NCBI GenBank assembly: GCA_963696645.1
Contig: CAVOKY010000013.1
Location: 1-64,000, forward strand
Source of the DNA: JAMXLO01 sp963696645
Lineage (GTDB): Bacteria; Pseudomonadota; Alphaproteobacteria; Acetobacterales; Acetobacteraceae
Direction of reading: 5' to 3'
Length of the DNA stretch: 64,000 nt
In this document: positions 41,814-51,673 of the stretch, piece by piece
Layout: every line of letters starts with the position of its first letter
Numbering within the stretch: position 1 is the stretch's first letter
Program-made: the position numbers and the translations under genes
Notes under the pieces: model-generated
Databases searched by the model: none
Seen by the model: only the letters and a program-made list of their open reading frames with translations
What the model was told of the DNA's origin: nothing

Positions 41814-42233
41814 ATGGCCCCGACCCGCTGGCAGCCTGACCGAACACCCCGGCTGCCCCCTTGGCCCGTGCCGTCACTGCTGACCGCGATGGGGCGCGGC
41901 TTGAGGGGACGCTGCCCGGTCTGCGGCAAGGGCCGGATCTTTGACGGCTTCCTGCGTGTGGTACCGCAATGTGAACATTGCAGCACTCCGTTGGGGCTGG
42001 CGCGCGCCGATGATGCGCCGCCCTATTTCACCATACTGGTCGTCGGGCATATCGTGATCCCCGCGATGCTCATCGTACAGAAGCTATACGATCCGCCCAC
42101 CTGGGTGCTGTCGGCAATCTTCCTGCCGCTGACGCTGGTCCTGGCACTCGGCTTGCTGCGTCCGATCAAGGGCGCCACGGTGGGACTGATGCTGAGCTTC
42201 AACATGCTGAAGCCCGACGTCGAAATCGGATGA
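41814..42233 (+). CDS. DUF983 family membrane protein
   Basis: A 139-residue protein: a zinc-ribbon-like Cys pair set (CPVCGKGRIF near residue 34 and CEHCSTPLG near 53), DDAPPYFTILVVGHIVIPAM and two membrane helices (about 70-92 and 97-116), with LRPIKGATVGLML at the end. DUF983 is widespread in alphaproteobacteria and its function is unknown. It overlaps the UPF0262 gene by four bases (ATGA). Confidence 0.85.
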   Translation: MAPTRWQPDRTPRLPPWPVPSLLTAMGRGLRGRCPVCGKGRIFDGFLRVVPQCEHCSTPLGLARADDAPPYFTILVVGHIVIPAMLIVQKLYDPPTWVLSAIFLPLTLVLALGLLRPIKGATVGLMLSFNMLKPDVEIG

Positions 42234-42736
42234 GCAGACCGCCGGCCAGCATTGTTGAGGGACGCTTGTCCCACGTAGTGCTGGACGGTGAAATCCCTTC
42301 CACCCTGCCGCCCGCCCTGGAGGCGGATCGTGCCCAGGCCGTCGCAGATCTGACAGCCGAGAACCACTTCGCGCCGCTGACCATCAAATCCGGAATACAA
42401 GTGCACGGACCGTTCGTCCTGCATCTCACGCTGCGAGACGGCAGGCTGGTGTTCGATATTCGCCGCGGGAACAATACGCGGCTGGCCGTGGTCGGCCTCG
42501 CCCTCGGCCCGTTCCGCCGGCTTATGAAGGACTATCACCTGCTGGTGGACAGCCACATCAAGGCGGTGGAGGAAGGCCGATCGGAACGCATCCAGGCGAT
42601 CGACATGGGCCGCCGCGGGCTGCACGACGAGGGTGCCACGCTGATGCGCGAGAGGCTCGCAGACAAGATCGCCATCGACTTCGCCACGGCGCGACGGCTG
42701 TTCACGCTGGTCTGCGTGCTGCACCAAAGGGTCTGA
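42230..42736 (+). CDS. UPF0262 family protein
   Basis: A 168-residue conserved protein of unknown function found mainly in alphaproteobacteria: ENHFAPLTIKSGIQVHGPFV, LHLTLRDGRLVFDIRRGNN, GLALGPFRRLMKDYHLLVDS and IQAIDMGRRGLHDEGATLM. No catalytic motif is obvious. It starts within the DUF983 stop and is followed five bases later by mtnA, so a DUF983-UPF0262-mtnA operon is likely. Confidence 0.88.
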   Translation: MSRPPASIVEGRLSHVVLDGEIPSTLPPALEADRAQAVADLTAENHFAPLTIKSGIQVHGPFVLHLTLRDGRLVFDIRRGNNTRLAVVGLALGPFRRLMKDYHLLVDSHIKAVEEGRSERIQAIDMGRRGLHDEGATLMRERLADKIAIDFATARRLFTLVCVLHQRV

Positions 42737-42741
42737 GAATC

Positions 42742-43836
42742 ATGCGGATCGATGGAGTATCTTACCGAACCATTTGGGTCGACGCGGACGATGGCTGGTC
42801 GGTGCGCATTTTCGACCAGACAAAACTACCCTGGGCGCTGGAGATCGTGCGGCTGACCGATGTCGCGCAGGCGGCGCATGCCATTCGCTCCATGCAGGTG
42901 CGCGGCGCGCCGCTGATCGGGGCAACTGCGGCCTACGGCCTATGTCTCGGCTTGCGGCAGGACGCTTCGTCCACCGCGATGGAGCGTGACGCGGCGCTGC
43001 TGGCGACGACGCGGCCCACCGCGATCAATCTGCGCTGGGCGCTGGAACGCATGCTGACGCGGCTCCGGAACACGCCGGCGGCGGAAAGGGAACGCGTCGC
43101 CTACGCCGAAGCCGCTGCCATCGCCGACGAGGACGTGGCGCAGAACCAGGCGATTGGTCGTCATGGGTTGCCGTTGATCGAGCGGGCTGCCTCGGGGAAG
43201 CCGAACCAGCGGGTGAACATCCTGACCCATTGCAATGCCGGATGGCTGGCGACAGTGGACTGGGGTACCGCTTTGGCGCCGATCTATCTCGCACATGACG
43301 CCGGCATCGACCTGCATGTTTGGGTGGACGAGACGCGACCACGCAACCAGGGAGCGGCGCTGACCGCGTGGGAACTTGGCAGGCATGGCGTCGCGCACAC
43401 CGTGATTGCGGACAACGCCGGCGGGCATCTGATGCAGCACGGCGACGTGGATCTGATCATCGTCGGCACCGACCGCACCACGCGCCGCGGCGACGTCGCC
43501 AACAAGATCGGCACTTACCTGAAGGCGCTGGCGGCGCGCGACAACGACGTGCCGTTCTGGGTGGCGCTGCCGTCCACCACGATCGACTGGACGGTGTCGG
43601 ATGGTATTGCTGAAATCCCGATCGAGCAGCGCGGCGCCGTCGAGGTGACCGATGTTACCGGCCGCACATCGGACGGCACGATTGCCACGGTGCGCGTCGC
43701 ACCGGTCGGCAGCGCGGTGGCAAATCCAGCGTTCGACGTTACCCCGGCGCGCCTGGTCACCGGCCTGATCACCGAACGCGGCTGCTGCGATGCGAGTGCG
43801 GAGGGGCTGGCTGCGCTATTTCCGGAGCACGCCTGA
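42742..43836 (+). CDS. mtnA: S-methyl-5-thioribose-1-phosphate isomerase
   Basis: A 364-residue MtnA of the eIF2B-like fold: RSMQVRGAPLIGATAAYGL near residue 50, ILTHCNAGWLATVDWGTALA with catalytic Cys164, VWVDETRPRNQGAALTAWEL near 195 and IIVGTDRTTRRGDVANKIG with catalytic Asp244. It isomerises methylthioribose-1-phosphate to the ribulose form in methionine salvage. The ATG lies five bases after the UPF0262 stop. No other mtn genes are in view, so it may serve a shortened salvage or a 5-deoxyribose-type route. Confidence 0.94.
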   Translation: MRIDGVSYRTIWVDADDGWSVRIFDQTKLPWALEIVRLTDVAQAAHAIRSMQVRGAPLIGATAAYGLCLGLRQDASSTAMERDAALLATTRPTAINLRWALERMLTRLRNTPAAERERVAYAEAAAIADEDVAQNQAIGRHGLPLIERAASGKPNQRVNILTHCNAGWLATVDWGTALAPIYLAHDAGIDLHVWVDETRPRNQGAALTAWELGRHGVAHTVIADNAGGHLMQHGDVDLIIVGTDRTTRRGDVANKIGTYLKALAARDNDVPFWVALPSTTIDWTVSDGIAEIPIEQRGAVEVTDVTGRTSDGTIATVRVAPVGSAVANPAFDVTPARLVTGLITERGCCDASAEGLAALFPEHA

Positions 43837-43948
43837 CCTCTAGGCCTCGGGCGCAATGCGCAACGTGCTGCCCGACCTGAATGTTGCTTTGGCCAGTGGT
43901 GCGGCTGCTCAGCCGCCTGGAGAAGCACGCGACTGCGAGGAGACGCTG

Positions 43949-44773
43949 ATGCGCATTGCCTGGCTACTGGCCCTCGCCCTGCTGTCCGCCTGTGCCGCGC
44001 CGCAGCCGGCGCCGGACGCGCATGTACCGCCGTTCGCGCGCGTCCCGTACGAACCGATCTCGCGCGACGCGGTGGTGGCGGTTACATTGCGGGAATGGCG
44101 GCTGTTCGGCTCGCCGGTGGACGACAGCGCGCCGCCCGGCACGTACCACCCGGCGACACCGCAGGACAAGCCGGAGCGGCAGCAAGGCCTGTGGCAGCGT
44201 ATCGGCGAATACTGGTGGCTGGCGCTGAATGCGGGTGCGCCTGAAGCCGCCTGGACCGGCAAGCACGACGCGAACGGCAATGTCTTCCCCGCCAGCGAGG
44301 ACGGCGACTACGCCTGGTCGGCGGCGTTCGTTTCCTACGTCATGCGCATTGCCGGCGCGGGCGCGCGGTTCCCGTATTCCGCCAGCCATTCCGACTATAT
44401 CGACATCGCCAAGCAGCAGGCGCTCGGTCAGACTTCAGGATGGCTGATCACCGCCGAACGTCCGGAGAGCTACGCGCCGCAACCGGGCGACCTGATCTGC
44501 CTCGGCCGCGGCAATGCGCGCGCGCTGCGCTACGACGACCTGCCGGCCGAGCATTTCCCAGGACATTGCGACATCGTGGTGGACACCTCGATGCCCGGAC
44601 AGATCAGCGTGATCGGCGGCAACGTGGATGACGCCGTGACGATGAAGCACGTGCCGGTGACACCTGACGGCAAACTGGCGACACCGGACGGGCAAGTTCT
44701 GGATACGCGCTATCCCTGGATGGTGGTGTTGCAGCTGCTGTTGCCGGCACCATCGGGCCCTCCCGTGGCGTAG
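43949..44773 (+). CDS. DUF2272 domain lipoprotein
   Basis: A 274-residue protein. The signal peptide MRIAWLLALALLSAC has a lipobox (Cys15). The rest matches the DUF2272 pattern: IGEYWWLALNAGAPEAAWTG near residue 88, DYAWSAAFVSYVMRIAGAGA, FPYSASHSDYIDIAKQQ, QPGDLICLGR near 185 and GHCDIVVD. The Cys and His spacing recalls NlpC/P60 and CHAP amidases, so a cell-wall hydrolase role is possible but unproven. The ATG is chosen by GAGGAGA upstream and the signal peptide. Its 3' end overlaps the convergent DUF779 gene by 64 bases. Confidence 0.8.
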   Translation: MRIAWLLALALLSACAAPQPAPDAHVPPFARVPYEPISRDAVVAVTLREWRLFGSPVDDSAPPGTYHPATPQDKPERQQGLWQRIGEYWWLALNAGAPEAAWTGKHDANGNVFPASEDGDYAWSAAFVSYVMRIAGAGARFPYSASHSDYIDIAKQQALGQTSGWLITAERPESYAPQPGDLICLGRGNARALRYDDLPAEHFPGHCDIVVDTSMPGQISVIGGNVDDAVTMKHVPVTPDGKLATPDGQVLDTRYPWMVVLQLLLPAPSGPPVA

Positions 44774-45187
44774 CGCCCCCCATCGCATAGCATCGCATCG
44801 GGCCCAACCGGCGGCGGGCCGGCGGCATCCACCGCGGACATCTCGGCGTCGGTGAACACGCGCGAGCGGGTGATGAAGCGCACGCCCTCCGCCGCCTCGA
44901 GCGAGAAGCTGTCGCCGCCATCCGCCACCAGATCGATGGTGAGCTGGCTGTGCGCCCAATAGGGAAACTGCACGGCACTGACGTAGAACGGACAGCCTGA
45001 GATAACCCCGAGCAGCACGTCGCGTGCGCCGACCCGGAAGCCGCTGCTGCGCAGGCACATCGGCGCGCTGCCCTCGCAGCAGCCGCCCGACTGGTGGAAC
45101 AGTAGCGGACCATATTGGTCCCGCAACTGTCGCACCAGTCGTCCGGCCTGCTCGGTGACCAGCACCCGAGCCGGCGCGGCGCTCTGC

Positions 45188-45201
<14 letters not shown>
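44710..45201 (-). CDS. DUF779 family protein
   Basis: A 163-residue protein: FHQSGGCCEGSAPMC near residue 36, followed by GVISGCPFYVSAVQFPYWAH near 65 and a C-terminal Gly/Pro/Asn-rich stretch. DUF779 genes are typically next to aldehyde dehydrogenase genes, as here, and the Cys-rich SGGCCEG segment suggests metal or redox binding. It is longer than many members, with about 35 extra C-terminal residues overlapping the DUF2272 gene on the other strand. Its start overlaps the aldehyde dehydrogenase stop by 14 bases. Confidence 0.8.
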
Positions 45202-46708
<1,507 letters not shown>

Positions 46709-46959
46709 AGCTATCTCCTGGGGCTCTGTCGGTGCGGAACCTGCATCGGCGCGTCTCGCGGCGACGTTGATCACCGGGTTACTGACAGCTTGCCCTACGG
46801 TCGGCATTGATCTGGATCAAGCCGATTGACGGTCGGTGCCATGCGGCTGACTGGAGGAGTTCGACCACCGGCAGTCCCAACCGCTGTTATCGGCGGCAGA
46901 GCGGCACTGTTACTCGGACCCGCCGGCCCAGACATGAGACACGACTATGGCGCAGGGTC

Positions 46960-48228
46960 TCATACGTTGTGTTTCAGTACCTCGCCGGCGAGGTACAGGC
47001 TACCGCAGATCAGCACACGCGCGGGCCCGGTGCCGCGCGGCAGTGCACGCAGCGCATCGGTGACGTGGGGTCCCGGCCGAGCGACCCCGGCCGATGCCTG
47101 GACGATCGCCTCGACGGGGCGTGCGTCGTGTTGCCCCGGTTCCGCCACCGCCCAGATAGTCGTTGCAAGTGGAACCAGCGGGCGCAGGAACTCGGTCGCA
47201 TCCTTCGCCTGCTTCATGCCAACGATAAGATGCACCGGTCGATCTGCCCACGACCGCAGATGTTCAGCCAGCACGACGCCAGCACCAGGATTATGGCCGC
47301 CGTCCAACCAAAGCTCCCAGTCTGCGGGCAGCAAAGCGCCAAGTGGTCCATGCAGGCGTTGCAGGCGCGCCGGCCATTCCGCTGTGGCGATGCCTCGGCC
47401 GATCGCAGCATCCGGCACTGCCAAGCCCGACGCGCGCAACGCGGCAATCGCAATGCCTGCGTTGTCGAGTTGGAACGCACCAGGCAATGAGGGTGTCGGC
47501 AGGTCGAATACACCGTTCGTATCCGCATAACGCAAGCCGCGTGGCATGGGTTCGATGTGCCAGTCGCGGTCGCGCAGCCGCGGCTCAGCGCCGGTGTGCG
47601 AAGCCGCCGCCGATAGCACCTGCAACACCGATGCGGGCTGCGCACCGATCGCCACCGGCACGCCACGCTTCATGATGCCGGCCTTCTCGGCGGCAATAAG
47701 GTCCAACGTTTCACCCAGCAGTTCGCGATGATCCAGCGAAATCGAGGTGATCGCGCAGGCGGCCGGATGTGCGATGACATTGGTCGCATCGCCTCTGCCG
47801 CCAAGCCCAACTTCCAGCACGCACAACTCTGCCGGCGTCTGCGCGAACAGATGGAACGCTACGGCGGTGATCACTTCGAACACGGTGATCGGTGCGCCGG
47901 CATTCGCCCGCTCGACCTCTTCCAGGGCATTCGCCAGTGCTTCGTCAGATACCAGTTTGCCGGCGATACGGATGCGTTCGTTGAACCGCACCAGGTGTGG
48001 CGAGGTGTAGACGTGAACGCGCAGCCCCGCAGCCTCGCCCATCGCGCGCAGGAAGGCGCACGTACTGCCTTTGCCATTGGTGCCGGCGACGTGGATGGCG
48101 GGCGGCAGGTGTAATTCCGGATGATCCAGCTTCGCCAGCAGATCCAGCAGCCGATCCAGGCTGAGATCGATCAGGCGCGGATGCAGGCCGTGCAGCCGAG
48201 CGACGATGCCCTCGATGCGCCCGCTCAT
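46960..48228 (-). CDS. folC: Bifunctional folylpolyglutamate/dihydrofolate synthase
   Basis: A 422-residue Mur-ligase-type enzyme: IHVAGTNGKGSTCAFLRAMG near residue 45 (P-loop), YTSPHLVRFNERI near 75, ELCVLEVGLGGRGDATNV near 135, SISLDHRELLGETLDLIAAE near 160 and WLDGGHNPGAG near 310. It adds glutamate to dihydropteroate and folates. The ATG (MSGRIEGIVARLHG) is the likely start, but no Shine-Dalgarno is evident. It follows accD on the same strand, separated by a palindromic repeat, as in many alphaproteobacteria. Confidence 0.93.
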   Translation of the reverse strand: MSGRIEGIVARLHGLHPRLIDLSLDRLLDLLAKLDHPELHLPPAIHVAGTNGKGSTCAFLRAMGEAAGLRVHVYTSPHLVRFNERIRIAGKLVSDEALANALEEVERANAGAPITVFEVITAVAFHLFAQTPAELCVLEVGLGGRGDATNVIAHPAACAITSISLDHRELLGETLDLIAAEKAGIMKRGVPVAIGAQPASVLQVLSAAASHTGAEPRLRDRDWHIEPMPRGLRYADTNGVFDLPTPSLPGAFQLDNAGIAIAALRASGLAVPDAAIGRGIATAEWPARLQRLHGPLGALLPADWELWLDGGHNPGAGVVLAEHLRSWADRPVHLIVGMKQAKDATEFLRPLVPLATTIWAVAEPGQHDARPVEAIVQASAGVARPGPHVTDALRALPRGTGPARVLICGSLYLAGEVLKHNV

Positions 48229-48249
48229 CGTGGTTGACCAGCCTTTCCT

Positions 48250-48327
48250 GTCATGGCCGGGCTTCTCCCGGCCATCACCACCGGCAGCGTGTCGCGACTG
48301 ATGGCCGGGACAAGCCCGGCCATGACG
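48250..48327. repeat. Composite ATGGCCGGGAC palindromic repeat, copy 4
   Basis: Two palindromes, TGTCATGGCCGGGCTTCTCC with CCGGCCATC, and TGATGGCCGGGACAAGCCCG with GCCATGAC, are joined by CACCACCGGCAGCGTGTCGC. The whole unit is an inverted copy of that at 7893-7972, about 80 bases long. It lies in the accD-folC gap. Confidence 0.75.
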
Positions 48328-48409
48328 GGAAATGCACCGGTCTGCATTCGTGCCCGGCCAGTCACCCCTGGCCACGACGATGGGGCGTCGATGCGGTGCG
48401 CCGCGCGCA

Positions 48410-49279
48410 TCATGCCGCTGCGGCCGGCATTTCCTTGACGCGCAGCAGTGAGATCAGCCGCGCCAGTGTCGCCTTCAGCTCGGTGCGTTTCACCACCATG
48501 TCGACGATGCCGTGTTCGTGCAGATACTCGGCGCGCTGGAAACCCTCGGGCAGCTTTTCCCGCACGGTCTGCTCGATGACGCGCGCCCCGGCGAAACCGA
48601 TCAGCGCGCCAGGTTCGGCGATATGCATATCGCCCAGCATGGCGAAGCTGGCGGTAACGCCGCCGGTGGTGGGGTCGGTCAGCACCACGATGTACGGCAG
48701 CCCGGCCTCCTTCACCAATCGCGTCGCGATCACCGTGCGCGGCATCTGCATCAGGCTGATGGCGCCTTCCTGCATCCGCGCGCCGCCCGAGGCGGTGAAC
48801 ACGATCAGCGGCGCCTCCTGCAACACCGCGAGGCGAGCCGCCGCGAGCAGCGCCTCGCCGACCGCGGCGCCCATGGAGCCGCCGATGAATTCGAACTCCA
48901 TCGCCGCGACGACGGCCTGATGGCCTTCGATCTTGCCATGCGCGACCACCATCGCATCATCAAGGTGCGTCTTGTCGCGCGCTTCCTTCAGCCGGTCGGT
49001 GTAGCGCTTGCTGTCGCGGAACCGCAGCGGATCGAGCGGCACCTTCGGCAGTTCGATGCGCGTGAAGCTGCCTTCGTCGAAGGTCCAGTCGATGCGTTCG
49101 ACGGCACCGACGCGCATGTGGTGGCCGCAATGCGGGCAGACCTTCAGGTTCGCCATCAGGTCGCGGTGAAAGATCATCTGCTCGCAGGCCGGGCACTGAT
49201 GCCACAGATTCTCCGGCACCTCGCGCCGCGCGAACAGCGTGCGGATCTTCGGGCGAACGAATTCGGTGAGCCAGTTCAT
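48410..49279 (-). CDS. accD: Acetyl-CoA carboxylase carboxyltransferase subunit beta
   Basis: A 289-residue AccD: N-terminal zinc ribbon with Cys pairs (WHQCPACEQMIFH near residue 27 and LKVCPHCGHHMR near 46), then the carboxyltransferase core: VVAAMEFEFIGGSMGAAVGE near 125, TASGGARMQEGAISLMQM near 165 and SFAMLGDMHIAEPGALIGFA near 215. With AccA it transfers carboxyl to acetyl-CoA for fatty-acid synthesis. It overlaps the trpA stop by four bases (ATGA), continuing the trpB-trpA-accD-folC operon. Confidence 0.96.
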   Translation of the reverse strand: MNWLTEFVRPKIRTLFARREVPENLWHQCPACEQMIFHRDLMANLKVCPHCGHHMRVGAVERIDWTFDEGSFTRIELPKVPLDPLRFRDSKRYTDRLKEARDKTHLDDAMVVAHGKIEGHQAVVAAMEFEFIGGSMGAAVGEALLAAARLAVLQEAPLIVFTASGGARMQEGAISLMQMPRTVIATRLVKEAGLPYIVVLTDPTTGGVTASFAMLGDMHIAEPGALIGFAGARVIEQTVREKLPEGFQRAEYLHEHGIVDMVVKRTELKATLARLISLLRVKEMPAAAA

Positions 49280-50107
49280 GCGTGCACCCGCGCGCCGCGT
49301 ACGCCGGCGGCGAGCTCGCGCACCTGGTCGAGCACCTTGCGCACCGCGTCCGGTTTGGCGCGGCCCTGTTCGTCGAGGTTCGCCGCCAGCGTATCGATCA
49401 GCGCCGAGGCCACCACCGCGGCATCGGCAACACGCACGGCCTCCGCCGCCTGGTGCGGGCTGCGCACGCCGAAGCCGACCGCGATCGGCAGATCGGTAAC
49501 CCGGCGGATGCGGGGGATCGCCGCGGCCAGATGTTCGGACGTCGCGCTGCGCGTGCCGGTGATGCCGGTGATGCTGACATAATAGACGAAGCCCGAACTG
49601 CCATCGAGCACCAGCGGCAGGCGCTTATCATCGGTGGTCGGCGCCACCAGGCGGATGATGTCGAGCCCGTGCGTGCGAGCCAGCGGCACCAGCAAGATCG
49701 GCTTCCTCGGTTGGCAGATCGACGACGATCAGTCCGTCCACGCCGGCCGCTGCCGCATCGGCGCAGAAACGTTCAGGGCCGTACGACAGGATGGGATTGA
49801 GGTAGCCCATCAGGATGATCGGCGTGTCCGCATCGTCGCGGCGGAAATCGCGCACCATGGTCAGCACGTGCGCGACCTTCACGCCGGCCTTCAGTCCGCG
49901 CTTGCCGGCGGCCTGGATGATCGGTCCATCGGCCATCGGGTCGGTGAACGGAATGCCGATCTCGATCAGGTCCGCGCCAGCAGCGGGCATGCCGCGCAGC
50001 AGCGCCATCGAGGTGGCGGCGTCGGGGTCCCACGCTTCCACGAATGGGATCAATGCGCCGCGGCCCTCGCGTTTCAGCGCGGCGAAGCGGGTGGCGATGC
50101 GGCTCAT
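49276..50107 (-). pseudogene. trpA: Tryptophan synthase alpha subunit, one-base frameshift
   Basis: Two frames together encode a full TrpA of about 276 residues. The first runs MSRIATRFAALKREGRGALI ... GADLIEIGIPFTDPMADGPI ... VDGLIVVDLPTEEADL. The second runs LVPLARTHGLDIIRLVAPTT ... GFVYYVSITGITGTRSA ... ADAAVVASALID. The catalytic Glu (IEIGIPF) and Asp (VVDLP) are intact. The join requires removing one base near 49694-49696 (CTTG where three bases are expected). Without that correction the protein ends after about 159 residues. As it lies inside a healthy trpB-trpA-accD-folC operon, a sequencing indel is a likely explanation. Confidence 0.88.
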
Positions 50108-50129
50108 GGACAGAAGCTTCCTGCGCGCA

Positions 50130-51350
50130 TCACAGCTTCACCCCGAGATGATCGGCCACCGTGAAGATGTCCTTGTCGCCGCGCCCGCAGAGATTCATCA
50201 GGATGATCTCGTCCTTGCCCATCGTCGGCGCCAGCTTGGTCACGTGCGCCAGCGCATGCGCGGGTTCCAGCGCGGGAATGATCCCCTCGGTCCGCGTGCA
50301 GAGCTGGAACGCCGCCAGCGCCTCCTCATCGGTTGCCGACACGTATTCCACGCGGCCGATGTCGTGCAGCCAGGAATGTTCCGGCCCGATGCCGGGATAA
50401 TCCAGGCCGGCGCTGATCGAGTGCGCCTCGATGATCTGCCCGTCATCGTCCTGCAGCAGATACGTCCGATTGCCGTGCAGCACGCCAGGCCGGCCGCCGG
50501 TCAGACTGGCCGCATGTTCGCCGGTCTCGATGCCATGGCCGCCTGCCTCGACGCCGATCAGCCGCACCGACGGATCGTCGAGGAACGGGTGGAACAGCCC
50601 CATCGCATTCGACCCGCCGCCGATACACGCGACCGCTGCGTCCGGCAGCCGGCCCTCGGCCTCGTGCAACTGCGCCCTCGCCTCCTCGCCGATCACCGAC
50701 TGGAAGTCGCGCACCATCGCCGGATACGGATGCGGGCCCGCGACGGTGCCGATGAGATAGTAGGTGTCCTCGACGTTGGCGACCCAGTCGCGCAGCGCCT
50801 CGTTCATCGCGTCCTTCAGCGTCGAGGCGCCCGAGGTCACCGGCTTCACCTCGGCCCCCAGCAGCTTCATGCGGAAAACGTTGGGCGCCTGCCGTTCGAC
50901 GTCGGTGGCGCCCATGTAGACGGTGCACGGCAGGCCGAACAGCGCGCACATTGTCGCGGTCGCCACGCCGTGCTGGCCGGCACCGGTTTCGGCGATGATC
51001 CGTGTCTTGCCCATGCGCCTGGCCAGCAGGATCTGGCCCATGCAGTTGTTGGCTTTGTGGCTGCCGGTGTGGTTCAGCTCATCGCGCTTGAAGTAGACTT
51101 TCGCACCGCCGAGATGCCGGGTCAGCCGCTCGGCGAACCAGAGCGCGCTGGGGCGGCCGACATAGTTCTTCAGGTAGGCATCCAGTTCGGTCTGGAACGC
51201 CGGGTCGGCGCGTGCCGCCAGATACGCCTGCTCGACCTCCAGGATCAGCGGCATCAGGGTCTCGGCGACGAAACGGCCGCCGAACTCGCCGAACCGGCCG
51301 CGGCCGTCCGGGCCGTTGCGCAGGCTGTTCACGCCGAGGGGTTGGTTCAC
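50130..51350 (-). CDS. trpB: Tryptophan synthase beta subunit
   Basis: A 406-residue PLP enzyme: GRFGEFGGRFVAETLMP at the start, catalytic Lys in RDELNHTGSHKANNC near residue 98, AETGAGQHGVATATMCALFG near 123, the PLP phosphate loop CIGGGSNAMGLFHPF near 240 and NLCGRGDKDIF near the C-terminus. It joins indole and serine to tryptophan with TrpA. trpA starts 22 bases downstream. trpF, often upstream, is not present here. Confidence 0.97.
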   Translation of the reverse strand: MNQPLGVNSLRNGPDGRGRFGEFGGRFVAETLMPLILEVEQAYLAARADPAFQTELDAYLKNYVGRPSALWFAERLTRHLGGAKVYFKRDELNHTGSHKANNCMGQILLARRMGKTRIIAETGAGQHGVATATMCALFGLPCTVYMGATDVERQAPNVFRMKLLGAEVKPVTSGASTLKDAMNEALRDWVANVEDTYYLIGTVAGPHPYPAMVRDFQSVIGEEARAQLHEAEGRLPDAAVACIGGGSNAMGLFHPFLDDPSVRLIGVEAGGHGIETGEHAASLTGGRPGVLHGNRTYLLQDDDGQIIEAHSISAGLDYPGIGPEHSWLHDIGRVEYVSATDEEALAAFQLCTRTEGIIPALEPAHALAHVTKLAPTMGKDEIILMNLCGRGDKDIFTVADHLGVKL

Positions 51351-51673
51351 GTTGGGCAGTCTCCTTTCGCCGCGTCATAGCGCAGGCAAGGCCGGGGGTC
51401 ACGGGGCGCCGTGGCGCGCCCGCAGCTCGTCGAGCAATCGGGGGGGCGGACCCGAAAATCCGCCGCCTTTGGACGAGGCAGGATGAGGGCTAGTCAACCA
51501 ATCCCAGGGCTCTGTCGCACTTGCCGGCGGGAGGTGCTGGGCGCGAAAGTTGGGCGTCGCGTAGGATCGCGGGCCCAACGCGACATTACATCCGAGCGGC
51601 CTTTCTGTCGGTACCGTGACGATAGCAGCTCGGATTATCCTCAATCCGCGAAGCGGCGTGCCTACCTGCCGGC
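51351..51673. other. Gene-free gap between trpB and the beta-propeller gene
   Basis: A 323-base stretch. A short minus-strand frame ends GPPPRLLDELRARHGAP just before trpB, but it shows no recognisable family and has a run of seven G residues in its middle. It should hold the trpB promoter. A composition step occurs here: it is GC-rich on the trpB side and AT-richer towards 51674. Confidence 0.4.

Noticed and set aside
51399..51644. Minus-strand short frame upstream of trpB
   Set aside because: Contains a seven-G run and no recognisable family; did not look like trpF or another trp-operon gene.
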